A stretch of 64,000 nucleotides of DNA from Brasilonema sp. CT11 (GTDB lineage: Bacteria > Cyanobacteriota > Cyanobacteriia > Cyanobacteriales > Nostocaceae): assembly GCF_017982655.1 (NCBI RefSeq), contig NZ_JABXYX010000023.1, positions 1 through 64,000 on the forward strand. Direction: 5' to 3'. The position numbers and the translations under genes were made by a program. Below are positions 15,737-25,567 of this stretch, one piece after another (position 1 is the stretch's first letter; every line of letters begins with the position of its first letter). Below the pieces are notes generated by a model. That model did not search any database, was not told the DNA's origin, and saw only the letters and a list, made by a program, of their open reading frames with translations.

Positions 15737-17290
15737 GTGAATGTTGCTGAATTAGTCACTGTTTCTATTATTCTGCTACTCGTTGCTACCTGCGTAGCTT
15801 TGGTGACACGCTGGCTGCGAGTCCCTTATGTTGCGGGTTTAGTTTTAGCCGGCTTAGCAATTACACAACTTCTACCGCGCCCCATCCATTTAAACGATTC
15901 CCTGATTTTGAATCTGTTTCTGCCGATTCTGGTATTCGAGGCAGCTATCAATACTGATCTCAGCCGCCTCCGCAGCACCGTCAAACCAATAGCCTTGCTA
16001 GCCGGACCTGGGATTGTGATTTCCTTTGGTATAACAGCAGCGATGTTGAAATGGGAACTAGGACTGAATTGGACAGCAGTACTACTGGCAGGGGTGATTT
16101 TGGCAATCACTGATACCGTTTCCGTGATTGCTGTATTCAAGGAAGTGGCTGTCCCTCCCCGTCTTTCCACCATAGTTGAGGGAGAGAGCTTGTTTAACGA
16201 TGGAGTGGCGCTAGTTTTATTTAGCCTAATTGTAAAAATTCATGATGTTGGCTCACTGACAATCCTCAGTGGATTACAAGAATTGTTTGTGGTCATTGTT
16301 GGTGGAACCCTAGTGGGACTTGCTGTGGGTTATTTGAGTACAAGTTTATTTGTTCGCTCGGATGAGCCGCTCAGTAGTATTTTACTGACGGTGGCTGTGG
16401 CATTAGGAGCTTTTCAAATTGGGCAATCTTTCAGCGTTTCGGGTGTGGTAGCTGTGGTTGTTGCGGGATTAATTGTTGGAAGTTTTGGACTTTCAAGTCA
16501 AATATCAGCTTCTACTCGATTGACGTTGCTCAGCTTTTGGGAGTCTATCTCTTTTGGTGTCAATAGCTTTATTTTCTTACTCATAGGTATAGAAGTTGAT
16601 TTACTCACTCTCTGGAGAACTCTGCCCGCAGTGTTGCTGGCGATCGTTGCTTATCAAGTGGGGCGTATACTTTGCGTCTATCCGCTGTTAGCTATATTAC
16701 GTTGGTTTGACCGGCCAATTCCGTGGCGCTGGCAGCACGTCTTGTTTCTTGGCAATATCAAAGGTTCTCTTTCTATGGGGTTAGCACTCAGCATCCCGAC
16801 AACAGTAACAGGACGAGAACAAATCATTGCCATAGTATTTGGGACAGTGTTGCTGTCCTTACTCGGGCAGGGAGTGAGTTTGCCGTGGATAGTGAAACGT
16901 TTGCGCTTGTCCCAATTTTCAGAATCTCGTCAGCAGGTTGAAGAATTACAAGCCCAATTAATCACAGGTAAAGCAGCGCAAGATGAATTGGATAGTTTGT
17001 TAAAGTCAGGAATATTACCAAAAGCCATTTACGAAGAGATGCGCTCAGCTTATCAGGTGCGAGTCGCAGGAGCAGAAAAAGCTTTGCGGGAATTGTACAA
17101 TCGCCGCCCAGATGAATTTGATCTTAAAAGTGATGGGCACAGGAAACTCGAAGCCATTCGCCGCCGTTTGCTATTGGCAGAGAAAGGAGCACTCAACGAG
17201 GCAATACGTAAACAAATGCTTTCAGAAGAAGTTGTACAACAGCGACTTAAAAATATTGATGAGCAATTGCTTGCGCTAGAAGATGATTAG
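15737..17290 (+). CDS. Na+/H+ antiporter, CPA1/NhaP type
   Basis: A 517-residue cation:proton antiporter with about twelve TM helices and a cytoplasmic C-terminal coiled region of some 115 residues. The core motif ILAITDTVSVIAVFKEV, then SLFNDGVALVLF (about 150-162) contains the paired acidic residues of the ion-binding site in NhaP/NHE proteins. GTG at 15737 is the only plausible start and its ribosome binding site is weak. The protein exchanges Na+ (or K+) for H+ across the membrane, useful for salt and pH homeostasis. It lies near a TrkA-like gene, a P-type ATPase and a DUF3124 fragment, forming an ion-transport neighbourhood. Confidence 0.9.
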   Translation: MNVAELVTVSIILLLVATCVALVTRWLRVPYVAGLVLAGLAITQLLPRPIHLNDSLILNLFLPILVFEAAINTDLSRLRSTVKPIALLAGPGIVISFGITAAMLKWELGLNWTAVLLAGVILAITDTVSVIAVFKEVAVPPRLSTIVEGESLFNDGVALVLFSLIVKIHDVGSLTILSGLQELFVVIVGGTLVGLAVGYLSTSLFVRSDEPLSSILLTVAVALGAFQIGQSFSVSGVVAVVVAGLIVGSFGLSSQISASTRLTLLSFWESISFGVNSFIFLLIGIEVDLLTLWRTLPAVLLAIVAYQVGRILCVYPLLAILRWFDRPIPWRWQHVLFLGNIKGSLSMGLALSIPTTVTGREQIIAIVFGTVLLSLLGQGVSLPWIVKRLRLSQFSESRQQVEELQAQLITGKAAQDELDSLLKSGILPKAIYEEMRSAYQVRVAGAEKALRELYNRRPDEFDLKSDGHRKLEAIRRRLLLAEKGALNEAIRKQMLSEEVVQQRLKNIDEQLLALEDD

Positions 17291-17300
17291 ATAGTGGCAT

Positions 17301-17424
17301 TCAAGAAACCTGTACAGAAGATGATCCCTTAGAATTACTTTGACTTTTAATAACCTTCTCAGGACTGATTCACGAAGTTCCTTAACTTTTGTTTGAGCCA
17401 TTTACTCTATAATAAAATTAGAAG
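17301..17424 (-). pseudogene. Fragment of a second DUF3124 gene
   Basis: About 120 bp here match, with some substitutions, the 3' part of the intact DUF3124 gene at 24986-25558: CTGTACAGAAGATGAT, TTAGAATTACTTTGACTTTT, AATAACCTT and AACTTTTGTTTG occur in both in the same order. The copy has lost a central block of roughly 65 bp and all of the 5' part. It sits directly behind the antiporter gene, where the intact copy is found behind rppB. It is a decayed duplicate. Confidence 0.85.
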
Positions 17425-17503
17425 TTTTTCTCTTTGCAGAGTGACATAAGAGGGATCACCTGTTACTAATAAACCGAAATTGAAAACGCAAATAGGTAAA
17501 GCT

Positions 17504-18490
17504 TTATTGTTTTGAACTTCCATTTCCTGCGTTTGAATCTTCTGAAAGGAACAAAGGCGAAGTTCCATTCCGATTTCGCCACAAAGCTAGTAGTGTACTT
17601 GCAATAAAAATACTGGAATAAATGCCTGCGATAAAACCAATCATCAGTGCTAAGGCAAAGTTTTGCAGCGTTTTTCCACCAAACCAAAAAATGGCTATCA
17701 AAGGCAGTAAGGTTGTAAAACTGGTGTTGATAGAGCGCGTTAAAGTTTGATTCACAGCGTCATCTACAACTTGAGCAATCGACGTGTTAGGATTTCTTTT
17801 TATATTCTCGCGCATTCTATCATAGATCACCACAGTGTCATTGACCGAGAAACCCACAATGGTCAGTATGGCAACAATAAATAGGCTATCTACTTCAATC
17901 CCCTGAACCAGTCCCAAAAGAGCGAACATGCCAATCGTTACTAAAACATCGTGGAACAGAGCAATAAGGGCAAAGAAGGCATAATCGAATTGAAATCGGA
18001 AGCTGAGGTAAACAGTGATTCCGACAAAAGAAACTAATAGAGCCTGTAGTCCAGAGTAAAAAATCTGACGACCTAGGATAGGTCCAACAATATCAATTTG
18101 AGTCTTTTGAGGATCAAAGACACCAATTGTTTGACTGAGCGCAGTTTGTAGCTGTATTCGTTGCTCTCTACTCAAAGGTACCGTGCTAATTGAGACAGCC
18201 TGTTGATCTCTGCCCAGAATCTGAATGCTACTGTTGGCTTGTAAACCCTGATTTATTAAGATATTCCGTACGGAAGCAGTATCAATCGGACTAGTACAGG
18301 CATTAGGTTGGGTACAGTCTCGTTCAAATTGCAATCGGGTACCGCCCGTAAAATCAAGACTTGGTTTTAGAGGTGTCCCAAATTGCTGCCAAGAGATTAC
18401 CATCGCTATTAACCCTACCAAGATGATGCTTCCTGAAATAGTCCACCATAGCGCTTGCCACTTAATTACGTTTAACTTCATTGCTTCCAT
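17504..18490 (-). CDS. secF: Protein translocase subunit SecF
   Basis: A 328-residue SecF with one N-terminal TM helix (about 13-34), a periplasmic domain with the [10 protein letters not shown] motif (about 47-56), and five C-terminal TM helices containing [40 protein letters not shown] and [14 protein letters not shown]. These are the SecF core signatures. SecD/SecF use the proton gradient to assist late steps of Sec export. secD is not adjacent, unlike the usual cyanobacterial secDF arrangement. The start lies 4 bp after the stop of the P-type ATPase gene, so the two form one transcription unit. It may be a second secF copy. Confidence 0.9.
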   Translation of the reverse strand: MEAMKLNVIKWQALWWTISGSIILVGLIAMVISWQQFGTPLKPSLDFTGGTRLQFERDCTQPNACTSPIDTASVRNILINQGLQANSSIQILGRDQQAVSISTVPLSREQRIQLQTALSQTIGVFDPQKTQIDIVGPILGRQIFYSGLQALLVSFVGITVYLSFRFQFDYAFFALIALFHDVLVTIGMFALLGLVQGIEVDSLFIVAILTIVGFSVNDTVVIYDRMRENIKRNPNTSIAQVVDDAVNQTLTRSINTSFTTLLPLIAIFWFGGKTLQNFALALMIGFIAGIYSSIFIASTLLALWRNRNGTSPLFLSEDSNAGNGSSKQ

Positions 18491-18494
18491 CCAC

Positions 18495-21206
18495 TTAATC
18501 TAAAGCAGCAAAGCGCTTTAACAAGAGGGCTAAAACAATCATAGGTAAGCCTGCTCCAATGCAAATTAAACCTTGAGCTAAACTCAGTGGTGCTGTATCG
18601 AATACTTGATTCATAATGTTCCACTGGCTGAAAAGAACTTGCAGAATGACAACGCAGACAATACCAATTGCGGGCGCATAACCAATGGATTTCGTTTTCC
18701 CCCGCGCAAAAGCAACAACTGAGGGTAAGAATTGGCTGATTCCCAGCAGATAGAAGATTTCCGCTGCAACTAAAGCGTTAATCGCCATTGTGCGGGCTAA
18801 ATTTGTATTGCCTGTAGTTCGTAGTATCCATTCATATACGCCAAAGATAACAATCCAGTTAAAAATAGAAACTGTCAGGACGCGCTTGAGTAAACTGCCT
18901 GAAAGTAAAGGTTCATTGGGGTTGCGTGGGGATAAGCGTGTGAGATTGGGAGATTGTGGCTCAAAGGCTAGCGGTAAGCACAGGGCAACGCCACTGACCA
19001 TGTTTAGCCACAGTATTTGCACGGGTATAATTGGCAGGGTTGCTGCAAAGAACATACCAATCAAAATCGTCATGGCTTCCCCGCCGTTAATTGGTAAGAT
19101 AAAGGCGATCGCTTTGAGCAGATTTTGATAAATTGTCCGACCTTCTTCAACAGCAGCTTCTATTGAGGCAAAATTATCATCGGTCAAAATCATGTCAGAG
19201 GCTTCCTTGGCAACTTCGGTTCCAGTTATCCCCATAGCGATACCGATATCTGCTTGGCGTAAAGCCGGAGCATCATTAACACCATCTCCAGTCATTGCTA
19301 CGATCTCACCTTTGGATTGCAGAGCCTCGACTAGCTGCAGTTTCTGTTCAGGTGCTACACGGGCAAAAACCATGCTATCCTCTACTACTTGAGCGAGTTG
19401 CTGCTGGTTCATCCGAGCAAGTTCCTGTCCTGTGAAAACACGTGAACTTGGATTTTGTTTTATACCAATTTTTCGAGCGATCGCATCAGCAGTTAAGGCA
19501 TGATCCCCCGTAATCATCTTCACTTGAATGCCTGTTGATTGGCAGGCTTTGATGGCAGTAATTGCTTCAGGTCGGGGAGGGTCAATCATGCCTTGTAGAC
19601 CCAGAAAAATGAGTTGCTCGTTGATATCAGAATGATCTAAAGAATGCTGGTTCTTTCTTACAAGTTTTTTGGCAAAAGCTAGCACTCGTAAACCTTTTTG
19701 TGCCATTGCATTAACTTGGTGTTCCACTTGTTTGGAGTCTAGGCGAGTAACTTTCCCCTGGGTGTCAAGCATCCCCTCGCAGCGATGGAGAATTGCTTCC
19801 ACTGAACCTTTAACATAGATAACCTTGTCTGAGTTGACTTTATGCAAAGTTGCCATGTATTGAAATTGAGATTCAAATGGGATCGCGTCCACTCTAGGCA
19901 TTTGCCGCTCAAATGCTGATTGGCTCAAACCTGCTTTACCAGCAACGACAATCAACGCTCCTTCTGTTGGATCTCCAGCCACTACCTGCTGTCCGTCTTG
20001 TTGTTGTATGTGAGCGTCATTGCACAATAGTCCTGCCAGCAAGCATTCATATAAAGCCGAGTTATCGGTCACATCAACAGGTTGTTCATCTAGTAAGATT
20101 TCACCCTGTGAGGCATAGCCCACACCACTCACTGCATAATGCTTGCCACTGATAAAAATATCTTGAACTGTCATTTGGTTTTGAGTGAGTGTGCCCGTTT
20201 TATCAGAGCAGATAACAGTGGTACTGCCTAAAGCTTCTACCGCTGGCAATTTCCGAATAATCGCATGGCGACGAGCCATACGAGAAACACCAATCGCCAA
20301 AGTAATTGTGATAATTGTAGGTAACCCTTCTGGAATCGCACTGACTACTAAGGCTACAGCTGCTTTAAAGCCATTAACCACGGATTCTCCCCGCCCCAAA
20401 CCAACTGCAAATGTCAGTGCGGCTAGTACCAGAATAACGTAAAGCAATTTTTTGCTAAATCTATCGATCTTGCGTGTCAGCGGTGTTTCCAAGTCTGTAG
20501 TTTGATCCATTAGCTGTGAGATCTTGCCTGCCTCAGTTGTTGCACCGATCGCTACAACCAAACCACTTGCCCGTCCAGAAGTCACCAAACTGCCAGCATA
20601 TGCCATATTCGTTCGCTCTGCCAGTGGGATGTCGGTTTCAAGTGGCTTGACTGCTTTCTCAACCGCAATAGATTCCCCAGTCAAAGCCGACTCGTCAACT
20701 TGTAAATCCCGGACTGTGATCAGCCGCAAATCAGCTGGTATTCGATCACCAGAGGACAGCAGGACTAAATCACCTGGGACTAAGTCGTTGGAGGGAACAA
20801 GTGATTTTTGACGATTGCGGATGACAGACGCCTCTGTTGTGGTCATTTCTGCCAAGGCTGCGATCGCACTTTCAGCTTTAGATTCTTGGATAAAACCAAT
20901 AATCGCGTTAAGCAGTGTCACAGCAGAAATGACCCCAGCATCTACCCAATCTTGGAGTAAAGCCGTGACGACTCCAGCTACCAACAAAATATACAACAGG
21001 GGTTGGTTAAATTGCAGAAGAAAACGCCACAAAGGATTTTTCTTTTTCTGGCTAGATAGTTGATTAAGACCAAAACGTTCCTGTCGTTGAGCCACTTCAT
21101 TTGAAGTCAGACCATCTTTTATATGGCTATCTATATGCTGCGCTACCTCAGCAGGAGATATATTATGCCATACGGTTTCCAACGAATCCTTAATAGCTGT
21201 TGTCAT
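18495..21206 (-). CDS. Cation-transporting P-type ATPase (P2, Ca2+-type or PMA1-like)
   Basis: A 903-residue P-type ATPase of normal length. Visible landmarks are the N-terminal cation-ATPase domain (1-70), the actuator TGES (176-179), IPEGLP in TM4 (291-296), the phosphorylation site Asp335 in [13 protein letters not shown], and the hinge [18 protein letters not shown]. The C-terminus has six TM helices with [19 protein letters not shown]. The P2A-like TM4 motif suggests Ca2+ or Na+/K+ export; the precise ion is not certain. It is the first gene of a probable operon with secF. Confidence 0.92.
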   Translation of the reverse strand: MTTAIKDSLETVWHNISPAEVAQHIDSHIKDGLTSNEVAQRQERFGLNQLSSQKKKNPLWRFLLQFNQPLLYILLVAGVVTALLQDWVDAGVISAVTLLNAIIGFIQESKAESAIAALAEMTTTEASVIRNRQKSLVPSNDLVPGDLVLLSSGDRIPADLRLITVRDLQVDESALTGESIAVEKAVKPLETDIPLAERTNMAYAGSLVTSGRASGLVVAIGATTEAGKISQLMDQTTDLETPLTRKIDRFSKKLLYVILVLAALTFAVGLGRGESVVNGFKAAVALVVSAIPEGLPTIITITLAIGVSRMARRHAIIRKLPAVEALGSTTVICSDKTGTLTQNQMTVQDIFISGKHYAVSGVGYASQGEILLDEQPVDVTDNSALYECLLAGLLCNDAHIQQQDGQQVVAGDPTEGALIVVAGKAGLSQSAFERQMPRVDAIPFESQFQYMATLHKVNSDKVIYVKGSVEAILHRCEGMLDTQGKVTRLDSKQVEHQVNAMAQKGLRVLAFAKKLVRKNQHSLDHSDINEQLIFLGLQGMIDPPRPEAITAIKACQSTGIQVKMITGDHALTADAIARKIGIKQNPSSRVFTGQELARMNQQQLAQVVEDSMVFARVAPEQKLQLVEALQSKGEIVAMTGDGVNDAPALRQADIGIAMGITGTEVAKEASDMILTDDNFASIEAAVEEGRTIYQNLLKAIAFILPINGGEAMTILIGMFFAATLPIIPVQILWLNMVSGVALCLPLAFEPQSPNLTRLSPRNPNEPLLSGSLLKRVLTVSIFNWIVIFGVYEWILRTTGNTNLARTMAINALVAAEIFYLLGISQFLPSVVAFARGKTKSIGYAPAIGIVCVVILQVLFSQWNIMNQVFDTAPLSLAQGLICIGAGLPMIVLALLLKRFAALD

Positions 21207-21304
21207 AGTGCTCCCTGTTTTTAGTTTAAGATTGACAATACAAATTTCCGGCTAAAACTCGATTGAGATACCGCTAATGTTCGCCGACGAAGAGCGTTTG
21301 TTCG

Positions 21305-21820
21305 TTATTTATTGGAAATATCAAAAATACGCCAATTCTCAATACCGCATTGTTTTAAAATGGGTTCGGCACGACGGATCTCTTTGTCTGTGCCTTTGAG
21401 TGTCAACAAATAATCTTTTTGGTGTTTTCGGTCATCATAAAGTTGAGCGATTTCTTCGGGATCAAACCAACCCCGTAGTGCGCCAATTAAACTGCCAGCA
21501 GTTGCACTCCCCAAAAGAGCAAGTAAAACAGATTCTACTGTCAGCACTGCACCAAGCCCTGGAATTAGCAATGCAACCAAACCTCCGGTTAAGGCAAGTA
21601 AACCTCCCGTAGTAGCGCCCGCGATCCCGCCCGCCGCCGCCCCTTGGGTTGGAGTAATGCTACGTTCAGTCGTGTCGGTGTTATTAGGTTCAGGTTTTTT
21701 GGTGACTACAGAAACTTTATGCATTGGGAAGTCAATACTTCTCAATTTGTCAAGTGCCTGTACCGTACTGTTACGGTTGGCAAATGTACCAATAGCGTGA
21801 TGAAATTGATTAAAAGTCAT
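21305..21820 (-). CDS. General stress protein-like with glycine-zipper membrane segment
   Basis: A 171-residue protein. Residues 1-45 form a small alpha/beta domain (AIGTFANRNSTVQALDKL, KVSVVTKK) like the heat/stress-induced YflT/general stress protein 17M family. A Gly/Ala/Leu-rich hydrophobic region follows (about 60-115) with glycine zippers (GAAAGGIAGATTGGLLAL). The C-terminal domain repeats the alpha/beta pattern (YLLTLKGTDKEIRRAEPIL). Such proteins are stress-inducible and membrane-associated in cyanobacteria; the mechanism is unknown. It is monocistronic, upstream of the P-type ATPase gene on the same strand with a gap of about 100 bp. Confidence 0.7.
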   Translation of the reverse strand: MTFNQFHHAIGTFANRNSTVQALDKLRSIDFPMHKVSVVTKKPEPNNTDTTERSITPTQGAAAGGIAGATTGGLLALTGGLVALLIPGLGAVLTVESVLLALLGSATAGSLIGALRGWFDPEEIAQLYDDRKHQKDYLLTLKGTDKEIRRAEPILKQCGIENWRIFDISNK

Positions 21821-22068
21821 TTGCTGCTCAAAAAGTTCTGATCAACCAAGATTTTTCGTGTTGTCTGGGTTCTCTTTAAATATGGACAACAAATGTGACC
21901 AGAAAGTGATCATCGTAGCTGTGTGCGATCGCCGAAGGCGGGCACTCTGTGCCATCACAATATTCAAAGCACAGGGAATAGAAACACCACTGGTGGAAGA
22001 CGTGAGGAGTCCTGGACTTTTGTATTATGAGTAAAGCGATTCGATAGCAAAGACGTATCATCCGCCTT

Positions 22069-22752
22069 ATGCGCATCTTAGTAGTAGAGGACGACCCAGA
22101 ACAGTTAGAGCCATTACACGCTGTACTGTCGGAAGCCGGATATATAGTGGATGGCGTTGAAGACGGGGAAACTGCACAATGGCTGTTGTCCCACAAAGAG
22201 TATGATCTGTTGATTTTGGACTGGATGTTGCCGACAATCAGCGGGTTGAGTCTTTGTCATCAGTATCGTCAAGCAGGTAAAACTGCACCCGTGCTGATGC
22301 TTACAGCCAAAGACACTACGCTAGATAAAGTGACGGGTTTAGATGCCGGGGCAGATGATTATTTGGTTAAACCTGCGGATCTGGTAGAACTTTTGGCACG
22401 GGTACGGGCTTTGGGGCGGCGATCGCCTCAATGGCAGGGAGATACCCTCCGCATGGCAGATTTACAACTGCACCTCAATAGCTTAAAAGTGCAACGGAGT
22501 GACGCTACTGTGGAGGTATCGCCCCGTGAAGCTCAACTGCTAGAGTACTTGATGCGTCACCCTAATCAGATTTTAACCCGCAATCAGATAGAAGACGCGT
22601 TGTGGGAATGGGGTATGGAACCAGAAAGCAATGCTTTAACTGTACTGATACGCAAGTTGCGGCATCGGTTGCAGTTAGTTGGTGCAGAAGATTGGATTAA
22701 AACAGTCTACGGTATGGGGTATACCCTCAAACCCACCAACAGAGTAGAGTAG
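22069..22752 (+). CDS. rppA: OmpR-type response regulator RppA
   Basis: A 227-residue response regulator. The receiver domain (1-118) has the acidic pocket ED/D at 7-9, phospho-acceptor Asp51 (LLILDWMLP) and Lys101 (DDYLVKPAD). The DNA-binding winged helix (about 128-222) contains VSPREAQLLEYLMRHPNQILTR-type sequence and KTVYGMGYTLKP. The whole protein closely follows cyanobacterial RppA, which with RppB responds to redox/nickel signals and photosynthesis genes. The partner kinase gene lies downstream on the same strand but is separated by an opposite-strand gene, which is unusual. Confidence 0.88.
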   Translation: MRILVVEDDPEQLEPLHAVLSEAGYIVDGVEDGETAQWLLSHKEYDLLILDWMLPTISGLSLCHQYRQAGKTAPVLMLTAKDTTLDKVTGLDAGADDYLVKPADLVELLARVRALGRRSPQWQGDTLRMADLQLHLNSLKVQRSDATVEVSPREAQLLEYLMRHPNQILTRNQIEDALWEWGMEPESNALTVLIRKLRHRLQLVGAEDWIKTVYGMGYTLKPTNRVE

Positions 22753-22782
22753 AGGGTTCAGAGCGAGTATTTTGAATGATTG

Positions 22783-23406
22783 CTATTTTTTTAGCCGATA
22801 GCTGACTACCATAGTGGCATTTTCAGGAGACAGTCCTAGATCTTGAACAATCATGGCTTTTACAGAGCTTAATTCCGTGACTGGAAACTCGAATTCTAAC
22901 TGTTTGAGTACCGAGTCTGCGGTTTTGACCTCAACTTTGGTTAACCCCTGATCCTTATTGATGTCAGCTAAAATTCCTAGCGCTTTGACTGCAAGTCGCA
23001 CCTGCATTTGTGTATTGGGTTGCAGAGTTTGTACTTTGGCAGACACTCCCAGTTCTTGAGCAATCATGGTTTTTACATTGCCTAATTCTGTGACTGGAAA
23101 CTCGAATTTTAACTTTTTAAGTACAGAATTAGCTGTATTGAGTTCAACTAAGGTATGTTCCTGCTCCTTTTCAATTTCAGCTTTGATGACTCGTACATTG
23201 ACTACAAGCTGCATTGTTAAGGTATGTGTATCAGCTTGGAGCTTGTCTGCTGTACCGTTGTAACGACTCAATAGCAGGTTTGTCAACGGTTCACCAGCAA
23301 ATCCAAAAGCAATTAAAAACAACGGCACAGGCATCAAAAATGCTAGCTTTAAAGATCGCAATTTTAGCAACCGGGGAGACAAGGACATAGGATAATACCG
23401 TTTCAC
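22783..23406 (-). CDS. Membrane protein with two internal repeats, unknown function
   Basis: A 207-residue protein with an N-terminal TM helix (about 17-40) and two tandem copies of an approximately 65-residue module. Copy one contains NSVLKKLKFEFPVTELGNV then KTMIAQELGVS; copy two contains DSVLKQLEFEFPVTELSSV then KAMIVQDLGLS. The strong repeat indicates a recent duplication. I do not recognise the module. The gene lies on the opposite strand between rppA and rppB. No clear ribosome binding site supports either ATG (23406 or 23388). An extracytoplasmic location for the repeats is likely. Confidence 0.65.
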   Translation of the reverse strand: MKRYYPMSLSPRLLKLRSLKLAFLMPVPLFLIAFGFAGEPLTNLLLSRYNGTADKLQADTHTLTMQLVVNVRVIKAEIEKEQEHTLVELNTANSVLKKLKFEFPVTELGNVKTMIAQELGVSAKVQTLQPNTQMQVRLAVKALGILADINKDQGLTKVEVKTADSVLKQLEFEFPVTELSSVKAMIVQDLGLSPENATMVVSYRLKK

Positions 23407-23427
23407 TTTAAAGTTAGAACATGGTGG

Positions 23428-23468
23428 GCAAGTGGAGGAGTAGGGGAAGTAGGGGAAGTAGGGGGAGT
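23428..23468. repeat. Short G-rich tandem repeat
   Basis: The 9-bp unit AGTAGGGGA is repeated about three times (GGAGTAGGGGAAGTAGGGGA and on) upstream of rppB. A similar G-rich run lies before nadB (56890-56950). Such runs are common intergenic filler in Nostocales. Confidence 0.6.
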
Positions 23469-23582
23469 CAAATGTATCAGGATTTTTGTCAAAAGGATAA
23501 CAAGCTTAATTCGGCAACGAGTAGCTGAGAATTTAGACAAACGCAGTAATGTAAAAATGATACTAGCCTCTGCCCTGTTGTT

Positions 23583-24965
23583 ATGTTTAATCGTAGTCGT
23601 AGCAATCTAGCTGTATGGTTTACCCTAACGATGGGGAGTATTTTGGTCGTTTTCGCAGGAGTACTTTACTACCGGGCAGTTTTAAACGAGCTAGAGGATT
23701 TAGATCGCTTACTCTACCAAAAATCCAGAGTGATGGCAGTCAACGCGAAGTACGATTTGCGTCAAAGACAGTTAGATCTGGAAAACGTGCCGTTGTTAGG
23801 AAGTAATTTGCCACCTCTGGGTAGTGAACTCGTATATGCGCGTTGGTACGATACTAAAGGGCAACTGGTGCAATTTTTTGGTACGACTCCAAAAGCGCAG
23901 TTGACAATGACCCCTGGATTTCATACTATCAAGACTCTTACGGGTTCGGCAGTGGCTCGTCTTGGGGAGACCCCAAGACGAGCCACTGCTGTAGGAGGGT
24001 CTCCCGACCTAGGCATGTGGCGTCCGCACTGCCTCACCGCGCTACTTCACTCCTCGAATAAAACGCCCACTGCTATCTGGCTGCGTGAGTTAACGCTGCC
24101 CGTATATCAAGATAATTTGTTAATCGGTTATCTTGAAGTTGCAATGCCACTAACATCTACTCAAAATAATCTGGCTCAGTTACGGCTGGTTTTGCTCGTG
24201 ACAGTACCAGTAACCTTAGGGATAATAGGTGTGGCTGGTTGGTTATTGAGTGGATTAGCAATGCAACCAATTCGTCAAACTTACGACCAACTACAACGCT
24301 TCACATCTGATGCTTCCCATGAATTGCGATCGCCTTTAGCAGCACTTATCAGCAATGCCCAATTCGCCTTACTGTCTACATCTAGCAATCCTGCTCAACA
24401 GCGTCAGCGTTTTGAGAAAATTGTTGATATCACCAAATCAATGAGTACTCTGGTGAGTAATCTGCTATTTCTGGCTCGTCATGAAGGACCATTACCTCCT
24501 GAATCTTTGCAAGCAGTTGATTTGAAGAACTTGCTACAGCAGCTAGCAGACAACTATGCTACACAAGCAGATGCACAACATCTTAGTTTGACTTGCGAAC
24601 TACCCCCTGATAATGTGAAACTGCAAGCCGAACCAGACTTGCTGCGTCAAGCAGTGGTTAATCTGATTAGCAACGCCTGCAAATATACGAACGCTGACGG
24701 GAAAGTACTGTTACGACTTTTTACCCACTCACGTCAGGCTGTGATTCAAGTTGCAGACAATGGCATTGGCATTGCTGAAACTGATTTGCCGCATATTTTT
24801 GAGAGATTTTATCGAGTCGATAAGAAGCGTTCCCGCAAAACTGGTGGATTTGGTTTGGGGTTGGCGATCGCCCAACAAATTGTCCAAGCTCACGGCGGTA
24901 AAATTAATGTTAAAAGTGTAGTAGGGGAGGGATCAACTTTTCAAATTGTTCTGCCCCTTAAGTAG
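23583..24965 (+). CDS. rppB: Sensor histidine kinase RppB with an in-frame repeat insertion
   Basis: A 460-residue membrane kinase. Two TM helices (about 11-30 and 203-223) flank the periplasmic sensor region. The HisKA motif has His246 ([13 protein letters not shown]); the ATPase domain has N-box [12 protein letters not shown]1 DNGIGIAE and G2 GFGLGLAI. It should phosphorylate RppA. Within the sensor, residues about 121-158 ([13 protein letters not shown] to LTALLHS) are encoded by a palindromic repeat and are foreign to the family; removing them joins two normal halves. The frame stays open, so the kinase could still be made with an altered sensor loop. Confidence 0.88.
   Translation: MFNRSRSNLAVWFTLTMGSILVVFAGVLYYRAVLNELEDLDRLLYQKSRVMAVNAKYDLRQRQLDLENVPLLGSNLPPLGSELVYARWYDTKGQLVQFFGTTPKAQLTMTPGFHTIKTLTGSAVARLGETPRRATAVGGSPDLGMWRPHCLTALLHSSNKTPTAIWLRELTLPVYQDNLLIGYLEVAMPLTSTQNNLAQLRLVLLVTVPVTLGIIGVAGWLLSGLAMQPIRQTYDQLQRFTSDASHELRSPLAALISNAQFALLSTSSNPAQQRQRFEKIVDITKSMSTLVSNLLFLARHEGPLPPESLQAVDLKNLLQQLADNYATQADAQHLSLTCELPPDNVKLQAEPDLLRQAVVNLISNACKYTNADGKVLLRLFTHSRQAVIQVADNGIGIAETDLPHIFERFYRVDKKRSRKTGGFGLGLAIAQQIVQAHGGKINVKSVVGEGSTFQIVLPLK
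23942..24056. repeat. Palindromic repeat element inserted in rppB
   Basis: It contains a perfect 18-bp inverted repeat: the arm CAGTGGCTCGTCTTGGGG at 23950-23967 and its reverse complement at 23971-23988 around an AGA loop. A GC-rich tail follows with GTAGGAGGGTCTCCCGACC and GCATGTGGCGTCCGC. The insertion length keeps the rppB frame open. The tail resembles the element at 12245-12290. Confidence 0.8.
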
Positions 24966-24985
24966 TCTGTGCAAAGTTGTTACTG

Positions 24986-25558
24986 TCAGGAACCCTGTAC
25001 AGAAGATGATTGCTTAGAATTACTTTGACTTTTAATAACCTTGCCAGGACTAATCCAAGAAATACCTTGCTGAAAATCAGTACCAATCATAACTGCTTCA
25101 ACCACAGGCTGAAAAACTTTTGTTTGGGCTACCCACTCGACAATAAAGTTAGCCCCAACACCCCCAGTAGTGTCAGTTCTATCTACAACAAAATCCGTAG
25201 AAGCTAAGGCGTCAAGTTGAATTGGGCGCTCTAAATACTGTTTAAGTTGTTTGCCATTCGAGTCATAGTAGCGCACAGAAGTAATGATGATCGGGTTGGT
25301 CAAATCAGTATTACGAATACTCAGAGTCGCTGCTAAATCAAAAATTCTTTTCTGATCTCCATGATAGATGTGGGAGTAGATAGGAACATAAATAGTTTCA
25401 CCCATCACTGCCTTGAAATTTTTATCTAAAGTTACCACCTTTTGAGATTGATTTGCCTGACTCATATCAGGTTGTGACTGCGATGGATTCTGTGGTGATG
25501 TACAGGATGTCAGTAAAATAAGAGCGATCGCTAAATAAAAAAGTGGGTATAGCTTCAT
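24986..25558 (-). CDS. DUF3124 lipoprotein
   Basis: A 190-residue precursor with a lipoprotein signal (lipobox LTSC, Cys19). After a Ser/Gln-rich linker comes the DUF3124 domain (about 45-175) with ETIYVPIYSHIYHGDQKRIF, then LAATLSIRNTD, IIITSVRYYDSNGKQLKQYL and GGVGANFIVEWVAQ. The domain is common in cyanobacteria and has no known function. The gene is followed upstream on the same strand by a TrkA-like gene (9 bp gap), so they are probably an operon. A truncated duplicate of its 3' end lies at 17301-17424. Confidence 0.85.
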   Translation of the reverse strand: MKLYPLFYLAIALILLTSCTSPQNPSQSQPDMSQANQSQKVVTLDKNFKAVMGETIYVPIYSHIYHGDQKRIFDLAATLSIRNTDLTNPIIITSVRYYDSNGKQLKQYLERPIQLDALASTDFVVDRTDTTGGVGANFIVEWVAQTKVFQPVVEAVMIGTDFQQGISWISPGKVIKSQSNSKQSSSVQGS

Positions 25559-25567
25559 TATAAAAAA

